IMG/VR virus record: IMGVR_UViG_3300021085_001452
Location: 1 to 54,642 of that record
Origin: a virus
Direction: 5' to 3' (one strand)
Length of the DNA: 54,642 bases
Position numbers and translations under genes: made by a program. The notes under the pieces are model-generated. The model did no database searches. It saw nothing but the letters and a program-made list of their open reading frames with translations, and was not told the origin of the DNA. Every line of letters starts with the position of its first letter. Position 1 is the stretch's first letter. Below are positions 47,439-54,380 of the stretch, in pieces.

Positions 47439-47925
47439 ACCAATTTTAATATTAGTAACAGCATGTATAATGTTCGTATTAGCACAATCTGCAATGGCAG
47501 ATGAAATAAAGTTCGGGTTTAAAAATCCTTCTTTTAGTGGAGTTGGAACAGGTAATCATTATCTTACTATTGATAATATAGAACACACTAGAAAGAAAGC
47601 TATAGAGGATGCACTTGAAGCGGCAAGAAGAGCTGCACAAAGAGAAGAAGATAATAGTGTTTTGGCAAAGTTTATAAGAAACTTAGAGAGCAGAATATAT
47701 GCTCAAATGGCAAAACAATTAGTGGAATCAATGTTTTCAAATGATGATTCGGTTAGATTCGGGTCATTTGTTTTAGAAGGTAATACTATTACTTATGAAG
47801 TAATTACTAATGCAGATGGATCAGAAGTTATTAGAATGACAATTATATCTGAGGACGGCAGTGAAACTGTTATAGAAATTCCAGTAGGTGCAGGTAATTT
47901 CGGGCAGGATCCAGACAATGGTTAG
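47422..47925 (+). CDS. csgF: CsgF-like curli assembly protein
   Basis: In bacteria CsgF caps the CsgG pore and nucleates curli outside the outer membrane. I start at ATG 47422, which follows GAGGAAAAG. This gives a signal peptide with cleavage after AQSAMA (residue 26). The mature start KFGFKNPSFSGVGTGNHYL matches the CsgF F-x-NPSFGG region that inserts into CsgG. The end (YEVITNADGSEVIRMTIISE, ETVIEIPVGAG) matches the CsgF C-terminus. Length 167 aa versus 138 in E. coli. It overlaps csgG. Confidence 0.85.
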   Translation: MIKGNEPILILVTACIMFVLAQSAMADEIKFGFKNPSFSGVGTGNHYLTIDNIEHTRKKAIEDALEAARRAAQREEDNSVLAKFIRNLESRIYAQMAKQLVESMFSNDDSVRFGSFVLEGNTITYEVITNADGSEVIRMTIISEDGSETVIEIPVGAGNFGQDPDNG

Positions 47926-48889
47926 AGCTCTTATATTATCATCAATGTTAATTATTACTGGATGTGCTTCTATACCTCAATGGAGCCCTAACCCACAAGA
48001 TTGCAATGATCTTGAAGGTAAGTATGAACAAGGATTTGATAGACATCTAGTTATGGGTATACAGAAAACCATGGCTAGAAAATATATATGTGTAGATGAA
48101 CCAACAGCTGTTAGATTACCTGCATATGTAGACTTACTAAACTTACCACCAGCAAAAGATAAACCTGTTGTTGCGGTTTATTCATTTAAAGATTTAACAG
48201 GCCAGAGAAAGTCAGTAGATAATATTGCATCTTTCTCTACAGCAGTCACCCAAGGTGGCACAGAATTACTAATAGATGCTCTTAAAACTGCCGGAGGCGG
48301 TACATGGTTTAGAGTAGTAGAAAGACAAGGTATTGATAATCTAGTTAGAGAAAGACAGATTATCAGAAGTGGTAGACAAGATGTTGCAAGACATCAAGGT
48401 AATACTGCAAAAGAATTGAGTCCACTCTTATTCGCCGGAATAATTATAGAGGGTGGTATTATTGGTTATGATACTAATACTGAAACAGGTGGCCGTGGCG
48501 CACGTACACTTGGTATAGGTTTTAGTAAGATGTATAGAAAAGATGTAGTTACTGTTTCAGTAAGAGCAGTTTCAGTCTTAACAGGTGAAGTTTTATTAAA
48601 CGTCCAATCTAAGAAATCGGTACTTTCTTATGGTGGTGGCGGCGATGTATTCAGGTTCATTGAACAAGGTACACAGCTGATTGAATATGAGGACGGAGTG
48701 GGAAATAATGAGAGTGTGACATACGCAGTACGAGCAGCAGTCGAGGCAGCAGTACTAGAACTAATATACCAGGGGCATGACCGTAACTTCTGGAACATAA
48801 CTGAGGGTCATCGCCATCCCCATCAACACGATGGAAATAACGATAGACACTCTATAATAGAGGATAACGAAAATGAAGAAATTAATTAG
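47918..48889 (+). CDS. csgG: CsgG-like outer-membrane secretion channel lipoprotein
   Basis: Curli export channel. Lipobox IITGC with C16. After it come about 60 residues not in E. coli CsgG, including two extra cysteines. Then VAVYSFKDLTGQRK, NIASFSTAVTQGGTELLIDA, FRVVERQGIDNLVRERQIIR, GIIIEGGIIGYDTNTETGG and RGARTLGIGFSKMYRKD match CsgG nearly segment by segment. The C-terminal tail is histidine-rich (HRHPHQHDGNNDRH) and also unique. I chose ATG 47918, within the csgF end. A curlin gene follows, overlapping by 17 bases. Confidence 0.93.
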   Translation: MVRALILSSMLIITGCASIPQWSPNPQDCNDLEGKYEQGFDRHLVMGIQKTMARKYICVDEPTAVRLPAYVDLLNLPPAKDKPVVAVYSFKDLTGQRKSVDNIASFSTAVTQGGTELLIDALKTAGGGTWFRVVERQGIDNLVRERQIIRSGRQDVARHQGNTAKELSPLLFAGIIIEGGIIGYDTNTETGGRGARTLGIGFSKMYRKDVVTVSVRAVSVLTGEVLLNVQSKKSVLSYGGGGDVFRFIEQGTQLIEYEDGVGNNESVTYAVRAAVEAAVLELIYQGHDRNFWNITEGHRHPHQHDGNNDRHSIIEDNENEEIN

Positions 48890-49613
48890 CTTTAGTTTAG
48901 TAACTAGCTTATTATTTGCAAATTTTTCTGTGCAAGCTGATGATGATAACGAAATTATGATCGAGCAAAGTGGTGATACTTTAACCATTTATATTGATCA
49001 AATTGGCTATGGTAATAAAATCGGCCTAGATGATTTTTCATCATCAGGTTCAAATATGACCATTGTAGGTTCTTCGTTAACATTTGATATTGATATGCTA
49101 GGTAACCAGAATTTAATTTATGGCCCTATTGAAATGGACTCTTCTGACTTAACATTTTCTTTAACTGGTGATTCCAACGAAGTAGATTGGAATATTGGTT
49201 ATACTGCAAGTTCAGATGATTCAGATTATAACTTTGATATAACAGGTGATAGTAATACCTTTAATATTGATCAAGGTTTTGTTACAAGTGCAGAAAGATT
49301 AGATGCTGACTTAGTTCTTATTGGTGATTCCAATGTCTTTGATTTAGATTTCGAAGCAGACGATTCAACTTGGGACTTTGATATTACTGGTTCAAGTAAT
49401 AATATTAATACACTACAGAATGATGGTTCACAAGAATTAACTGTTGAACTTAATGGTGATTCTGCAGACATTGATATTAATCAGATTTCTGGTACTTGTG
49501 CTAGTGGAGCAGGAGTTGGTTGTGCAACACCAAATGCAATTATAAACTTAGATATTACGTCTGATAATGCTACTATACAGATTAATCAGCAAGATACTTC
49601 AAACGACTCTTAG
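48873..49613 (+). CDS. Curlin-like secreted repeat protein, copy A
   Basis: A 246-residue secreted protein. The signal peptide ends after SVQA (residue 22). The mature start has IEQSGDTLTIYIDQIGYGN, the Q-x-G-x-x-N type of curlin repeat. Then come repeated G-(D/S)-S-N-x-F-x-(I/L)-D units (GDSNEVDWN, GDSNTFNID, GDSNVFDLD, GSSNNINTL, GDSADIDIN). It is strongly acidic. The C-terminus carries a cysteine pair (TCASGAGVGCAT). Immediate proximity to csgG identifies it as the likely export substrate. It probably forms beta-solenoid fibres. Confidence 0.8.
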   Translation: MKKLISFSLVTSLLFANFSVQADDDNEIMIEQSGDTLTIYIDQIGYGNKIGLDDFSSSGSNMTIVGSSLTFDIDMLGNQNLIYGPIEMDSSDLTFSLTGDSNEVDWNIGYTASSDDSDYNFDITGDSNTFNIDQGFVTSAERLDADLVLIGDSNVFDLDFEADDSTWDFDITGSSNNINTLQNDGSQELTVELNGDSADIDINQISGTCASGAGVGCATPNAIINLDITSDNATIQINQQDTSNDS

Positions 49614-50685
49614 TATAATACTTCTGTTACCTAGTTTTGCAATTGCAGATGAAGGTATCGGAAGTATTGTTGAGTCTACTGGTATTGGGCAGATATTAAG
49701 AAATCAAGAAAGTGTATCAATGAATGTTGATACCGAAATAGTATTAAATGATGTAGCAGAAACAGGTAAGGGAAGAATGTTAATAGAGTTTTTAGATAAG
49801 GCTCAATTGGCATTAAAAGAACACAGTGAAGTATTAATAGATGAAGTATATTATGATGCTGACCCATCCCTTTCCAAAATGACAATGAAGTTCACGATGG
49901 GTACGGCAAGGTTTGCTTCGGGTAGATTAGGTTTAGTAAATAAAGCCAATATAGATATATCTACCCCTACGGCAAGTATAGCAATAAGAGGCACAGACTT
50001 TACCACAACTGTTGATGAATTGGGTAGGTCTTTAGTGATTTTATTACCAGATGAATATGGAAATCCATCTGGAGAAATAGAAATAGAAAATTTAGGTGGA
50101 ACAGTAACTCTTACTGAAGCATATCAAGCCACAATGGTAAGTAGTTTAGATACGCCACCAACAAGAGCAGTAAAATTAACTGGAATTACTCCAGCAGTAA
50201 TAGACAATATGTTTATTGTTGCACCACCTCCAGAAGTATCTGATAGAATACAAGAAGAACTAGCTGACGATCAGAATGATGACCAAGGTTTATTAGATAT
50301 AGATTTTTTGGAGTTTAATGAATTAGAAAAAGATGCACTGGAAGAATCAGAGGCTGAATTAGATTTTAGTGAATTAGATATTGATGAATTAGATGTTGAA
50401 TATTTAGTTGATGTGTTAGATATTATAGACTCGTCGGATTTATTTGATACACTAGGTGAGTTTGATATTAAAGGTGCAGCAAGAGGATTCAATGAAGAAT
50501 CTCAATATAATGTATATTTGGAAGATGGCAGTTTAGTACTATATAGAAAAGTAAACGGAACTATAAAGGTTAAAATAGGAACCGGAAATAACTTTACACT
50601 AGAAACTAATACTCCAACATGGGAAGGAAATATAACTGGAAACGACGGCGAAGATGTTTTCATTTATATCAATCAGGTAAATTAA
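49567..50685 (+). CDS. Secreted FecR-domain protein with acidic C-terminus
   Basis: A 372-residue protein. The signal peptide MLLYRLISKILQTTLSIILL ends in SFAIA (residue 27). A FecR domain covers about 30-190, with the hallmark TPTASIAIRGTDF (133-145). FecR proteins are periplasmic sensors or regulators. Residues 225-310 are very acidic (DDQNDDQGLLDIDFLEFNEL), and the C-terminal 60 residues are beta-rich. It overlaps curlin A by 47 bases, so the start could be debated, but only this ATG gives a signal peptide. In bacteria FecR genes often stand beside CHASE2 cyclases. Confidence 0.85.
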   Translation: MLLYRLISKILQTTLSIILLLPSFAIADEGIGSIVESTGIGQILRNQESVSMNVDTEIVLNDVAETGKGRMLIEFLDKAQLALKEHSEVLIDEVYYDADPSLSKMTMKFTMGTARFASGRLGLVNKANIDISTPTASIAIRGTDFTTTVDELGRSLVILLPDEYGNPSGEIEIENLGGTVTLTEAYQATMVSSLDTPPTRAVKLTGITPAVIDNMFIVAPPPEVSDRIQEELADDQNDDQGLLDIDFLEFNELEKDALEESEAELDFSELDIDELDVEYLVDVLDIIDSSDLFDTLGEFDIKGAARGFNEESQYNVYLEDGSLVLYRKVNGTIKVKIGTGNNFTLETNTPTWEGNITGNDGEDVFIYINQVN

Positions 50686-51393
50686 ATGAAAGAATTAATA
50701 TTTGTTTTAAGTATGTTAGTATTACCACTAATGTGTTTTGCTGATGATAATATTATCAGTATAGAACAGTCAGGTGATAATTTACAATTAGGCATTGATC
50801 AGGTAGGTTATAATAATAGAGTTGAAATGAAAGATGGCAATTCATATATTAACTCATCAAGTCTATCAATGTATTTAGTACAAGTCAATGATAGTGATGG
50901 TGTTAATAAAATAATCTTTGATGAAGTAAGTGGTACCGATAATAAAATAAAATTAGCACAAGGAGTTGCATGGAATACTCTTGATTCTGATACGGACTTA
51001 ACTTGGTGGGCAGACGGATATGAAGGTGGCGGCCATGAAATAGATATTACACTCTATGGTGATAATAATGAGATGGCAGTTCAACAAACAAACCAAGGGT
51101 CTACTACAGGCCATAGCTTTGATCTACACTTAGCAGGTGATGATAATAAAGTTCAAGTTAAACAACAAAGCGATGGTGATAAGAATCTAAACTTAACAAT
51201 CTATAATGATTATAATGATGTATTTGTTCGCCAAAAAGGTAATAATACAAGTCATAATGCAAACATAACGCTTGACGGATTATACGGAACAGATTTAATC
51301 TTAAAACAAATGAGTACTACAAGTCAAGCATATACTATATCAGTAGATTGTATAACAGTAGGCGGTTGTGCAGTTAATGTATTACAAGAATAA
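50686..51393 (+). CDS. Curlin-like secreted repeat protein, copy B
   Basis: A 235-residue secreted protein. The signal peptide ends near MCFA (residue 19). The mature start IEQSGDNLQLGIDQVGYNN repeats the pattern of copy A. Later units are YGDNNEMAVQQTNQG, AGDDNKVQVKQQSDG and YNDYNDVFVRQKGNN, closer to the curlin Q-x-G-x-x-N rule than copy A. The end has a cysteine pair (DCITVGGCAVNVLQE) matching copy A in place. Copies A and B flank the FecR gene and may be major and minor fibre subunits. Confidence 0.8.
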   Translation: MKELIFVLSMLVLPLMCFADDNIISIEQSGDNLQLGIDQVGYNNRVEMKDGNSYINSSSLSMYLVQVNDSDGVNKIIFDEVSGTDNKIKLAQGVAWNTLDSDTDLTWWADGYEGGGHEIDITLYGDNNEMAVQQTNQGSTTGHSFDLHLAGDDNKVQVKQQSDGDKNLNLTIYNDYNDVFVRQKGNNTSHNANITLDGLYGTDLILKQMSTTSQAYTISVDCITVGGCAVNVLQE

Positions 51394-51451
51394 TTACCAC
51401 AGATTTATTTGGTATAAGTATGGATCACCCAATCTAGGTAAAGGAATTTAT

Positions 51452-51469
51452 ATGGATATATGCATATGA
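51452..51469 (+). CDS. Possible five-codon leader frame coupled to the cyclase start
   Basis: ATG 51452 opens a five-codon frame whose TGA (51467-51469) overlaps ATG 51466, the third codon of the cyclase frame. AAAGGA sits six bases before ATG 51452, so ribosomes may reach the cyclase by coupling. Weak, positional evidence only. Confidence 0.3.
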   Translation: MDICI

Positions 51470-53295
51470 AATATCTAACTTCTATATGGGCTACTCTAGC
51501 ACTTACATTCGTTTTAGTTTTAGTTAGACTATCTGATCCTTCTTGGTTACAAGAATTTAGACTTACTGTATTCGATCAATATACAACATCAATTAAAGAA
51601 ACCACATCTGATAATATAATACTTTTAAATATATCAGAAGAAACATTAGGCGTTCACGGCCAATATCCATTTCCTAGACAAACTTATGCACAGATGATCT
51701 CAGACTTGCGTAATGCAAATGCAGGTATGATTGTGTTTACAATTATGTTTCCAGAAGCAGATAGATTCGGTGGCGATGAAGTATTCGCCTCTTGGATAAA
51801 AGATAATGGTATTATATTATCACAAGATGCTGACCCTAGTGGAAGAAGTAAACAGGCTCCTTATGTTGGCTCTGCAGTATTTGGAACTGGAGACCCTTTA
51901 GATTGGTTAATAAAATATGATGGTTTAGTTACTAACATACCACAGCTAGAGTCAGGAGCGTGGGGTCACGGACTTGTAAACGCAATGCCAGAAGTAGATG
52001 GAGTAGTAAGAAGAATGCCACTCCTATCACAAATCAATGAACAAGTATACCCATCACTTGCACTAGAAACTATTAGAATATTACAAGAGAGACCATCTTA
52101 CACTATAAAGGTAAATGATGTAGGTATTGAAGAAATTATTTTAAGACCGTTTAGAATTACAACTGATGTAAATGGTTCTATATGGCTAAATCCTAATATT
52201 AACTTTACTCAAATAAACTACGGGTCCAATGAGTTACCGAACTTGAAAGGGAAGACTGTTGTGGTTGGTCTAACTGCTTCTGGTTTGGCGTCTCAGATTC
52301 CAACTCCATCTGGTATGAAACCTGCGCATTTAATTCACGCAGCTGCCATTGAGACCATCGTTTCTGGTACTCAGATATCCAGGCCTCTGTGGGCTGATAT
52401 GTTGGAACTTCTAATAGTAATTCTTGGTTCTGGCCTTCTTGTATTTGCTGTGTATAGATTACCGATTTGGATTTCTGGTCTGACATTTATATTACTCTCT
52501 TCTAGTGTTATAGGTGGATTTATTTATATTTGGCAAACTTATAATATATTATTATCACCTTTAAGTGTCTTACTCATTTATATAGTATCTTTCACATCAT
52601 CAAGTTTTAATAATTTCTATAAACAGTTTGTACTCCGACAGCAAATTAAGAAACAGTTTGAAACTTACTTAGACCCAAGACAAGTTATGTTGTTACAAAA
52701 AGATCCTTCTCTATTAAAACTTGGAGGAGAGCGAAAAGAAATGTCCTTCTTATTCATGGATATAGTAGGGTTTACTCCTATATCAGAACACTATAAGAAC
52801 AATGATGATCCAGAAGGGTTAGTAAAGATTATAAATAGTTATTTAGATACAATGACAAAAATCATTCTAAAAAATGGCGGCACAATTGATAAGTATATGG
52901 GAGATTGTATTATGGCGTTTTGGAACGCTCCTTTATCTTGTGAAGATCATGCCGATATGGCAATAAAAACTGGATTAGAAATATTAAAGGCGGCAGATGA
53001 ACTTATTAAAGAGTTGGAAGAACAAGGTTTACCTAGGATTGATGTGGGGATTGGTATTAATACCGGCGACTGCATCGTCGGAAACATGGGATCGGAATCC
53101 CGATTTGACTATTCCGTCATTGGAGATGCCGTCAACCTTGCCGCTAGACTTGAAGGACAGACACGCAATTATGATGGGGTACGAATGTTGTTGGGCCCAA
53201 TCAGTGCGGGACAGAGTAAAAATGGATTACTCAAACACGTTGATACAATCAAGGTTAAAGGAAAAGAAGAGCGCGTACGAATCTATACAGTTTGA
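51460..53295 (+). CDS. CHASE2-domain membrane class III adenylate/guanylate cyclase
   Basis: 611 residues. One membrane span (about 4-22), a periplasmic CHASE2 sensor (about 30-305, with DNIILLNISEETLGVHGQYP, FPRQTYAQMISDL and NLKGKTVVVGLTASGL), three spans (about 314-380), then a cyclase domain (about 424-611). Catalytic positions are present: metal aspartates D434 (FMDIVGFT) and D482 (KYMGDCIMAFW), base-pocket K478 and S552 (FDYSVIGD), and transition-state N559 and R563 (VNLAARLE). The K/S pair resembles K/T adenylate cyclases. It likely makes cAMP in response to a periplasmic cue. ATG 51466 is an alternative start. Confidence 0.92.
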   Translation: MHMKYLTSIWATLALTFVLVLVRLSDPSWLQEFRLTVFDQYTTSIKETTSDNIILLNISEETLGVHGQYPFPRQTYAQMISDLRNANAGMIVFTIMFPEADRFGGDEVFASWIKDNGIILSQDADPSGRSKQAPYVGSAVFGTGDPLDWLIKYDGLVTNIPQLESGAWGHGLVNAMPEVDGVVRRMPLLSQINEQVYPSLALETIRILQERPSYTIKVNDVGIEEIILRPFRITTDVNGSIWLNPNINFTQINYGSNELPNLKGKTVVVGLTASGLASQIPTPSGMKPAHLIHAAAIETIVSGTQISRPLWADMLELLIVILGSGLLVFAVYRLPIWISGLTFILLSSSVIGGFIYIWQTYNILLSPLSVLLIYIVSFTSSSFNNFYKQFVLRQQIKKQFETYLDPRQVMLLQKDPSLLKLGGERKEMSFLFMDIVGFTPISEHYKNNDDPEGLVKIINSYLDTMTKIILKNGGTIDKYMGDCIMAFWNAPLSCEDHADMAIKTGLEILKAADELIKELEEQGLPRIDVGIGINTGDCIVGNMGSESRFDYSVIGDAVNLAARLEGQTRNYDGVRMLLGPISAGQSKNGLLKHVDTIKVKGKEERVRIYTV

Positions 53296-53626
53296 ATATG
53301 CACCATCAGCTGATTGGGAATACTGGGCTTTATTTTTAATAGTACAATATCACGATATAAACTCCACCGCAAAAGCAATGAAGTATGAATGTGTATATGA
53401 AGTTAATCCATTTTTACCTAAAAGACCTTCCAAAGCAAGATTGTTTCAACATAAAATACTTACACTTTATCCTGTCTTACACCCTGACTTTAATAAACAT
53501 CCGATTACTAATGAAGACCTTCTTGCCGTAAGCATGATGACAGGCCTTGTAGTTAACCATAATTACAATGTATTAAATAAAATCAAAAAATACCCAGACA
53601 GGTGCCCTAGAATAGGAACACTCTAA
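53222..53626 (+). CDS. Small ExNP-motif protein, probably membrane or envelope associated
   Basis: The conserved part follows the cyclase stop: WALFLIVQYHDINSTAKAMK, EVNPFLPKRPSKARLFQHK and LLAVSMMTGLVVNHNYNVL. D-x-x-x-T and E-x-N-P are typical of a family of short membrane proteins (DUF5658-like) found in phages and bacteria. I place the start at ATG 53222, inside the last 74 bases of the cyclase. The same frame stays open back to ATG 52997, where it would begin with a signal-peptide-like sequence (see findings). Function unknown. Confidence 0.6.
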   Translation: MDYSNTLIQSRLKEKKSAYESIQFEYAPSADWEYWALFLIVQYHDINSTAKAMKYECVYEVNPFLPKRPSKARLFQHKILTLYPVLHPDFNKHPITNEDLLAVSMMTGLVVNHNYNVLNKIKKYPDRCPRIGTL

Positions 53627-53644
53627 AAAAGTTGGTTAAACCTC

Positions 53645-53673
53645 TTTACAAGCAATCTGACTTGTAGTATAAT
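53645..53673 (+). promoter_or_regulatory. Sigma70-like promoter
   Basis: TTTACA at 53645-53650, a 17-bp spacer and TATAAT at 53668-53673 after TGTAG. It is 105 bases upstream of a second such promoter, giving a tandem pair for the 53814 gene. Confidence 0.8.
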
Positions 53674-53719
53674 AACCTCATAATCAAAGAAAGAAGTGTT
53701 GTATTTATGTTACACATTC

Positions 53720-53755
53720 AAAAAAAATGAAAAAAAATGAAAAAAACACTTTACA
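53720..53755 (+). repeat. 36-base A-tract promoter repeat, copy 2
   Basis: Identical over 36 bases to 17910-17945: A-runs separated by TG, then CACTTTACA. Confidence 0.85.
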
Positions 53756-53778
53756 AGCACATAAAAGTGTAGTATAAT
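53750..53778 (+). promoter_or_regulatory. Sigma70-like promoter with A-tract upstream
   Basis: TTTACA at 53750-53755, a 17-bp spacer and TATAAT at 53773-53778 after TGTAG. CGGAG precedes ATG 53814. Confidence 0.85.
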
Positions 53779-53813
53779 ATACCAGTAAATTAAAAAGAAC
53801 TCGGAGAATCATT

Positions 53814-54380
53814 ATGAAAATATTAATCAACACCCAATACAAAGAAAATTATGGAGCCCATGATTGGGACGGCAAAGGACATTGCCCTCAATACTGGAAG
53901 TTCAAGGGTGGCAGTACTTATGTCGTAGAGAACATAAGTGATAATTTTGCTGGAACTGATTTATATGGTGCCGCAGTTGAGGGGTGGGACGTGTTACACG
54001 AAAACTTCCCTAAGGTTGTAGAAGCCATTACAGTGAATGACTATTCACAACAAGAGTATATTCTTGATGTTCAATTACTTGCAGATGATACTGACCTAGA
54101 TATAGAAGCATGGGATGTGCCTTACTATCTTAATATTGATTCTAATGGCGATGTCACGTGCGAAAAAACTGTGGCCAACGGAGAGTATGGTTGGATGAGG
54201 AAAGAAATTCTTTCTAAACATGAACAGTGGGAAATGGGACCTAATCAGAAGAGGGAGAACTATAGATGTTCTTATATTATGGATGATGGTTCCCAACTTC
54301 TGGGTAACCAAGAACTACAAAAATACTTAACGAGATGCGACTTGCAAATGGAGCAAGAAGTTACAGGAGTTGCAGTATAG
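53814..54380 (+). CDS. Conserved phage protein of unknown function
   Basis: A 188-residue acidic protein. The start MKILINTQYKENYGAHDWDG followed by KGHCPQYWKFKGGSTY is a pattern I recall in many phage proteins, where N-Y-G-A-H-D-W is strictly kept. The rest is a helical/strand mix with VANGEYGWMRKE. Its tandem promoters suggest strong early expression, which would suit a host-takeover protein, an inference. It shares one base with the next start. Confidence 0.65.
   Translation: MKILINTQYKENYGAHDWDGKGHCPQYWKFKGGSTYVVENISDNFAGTDLYGAAVEGWDVLHENFPKVVEAITVNDYSQQEYILDVQLLADDTDLDIEAWDVPYYLNIDSNGDVTCEKTVANGEYGWMRKEILSKHEQWEMGPNQKRENYRCSYIMDDGSQLLGNQELQKYLTRCDLQMEQEVTGVAV

Noticed and set aside
48853-48858. 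TATAAT 14 bases before curlin copy A as an internal promoter
   Set aside because: The -35 position reads GATGGA, and the gene overlaps csgG and is best explained by readthrough.
52205-52486. Minus-strand open frame opposite the cyclase
   Set aside because: Low-complexity glutamine/serine-rich translation with no start signal. It mirrors the cyclase membrane region.
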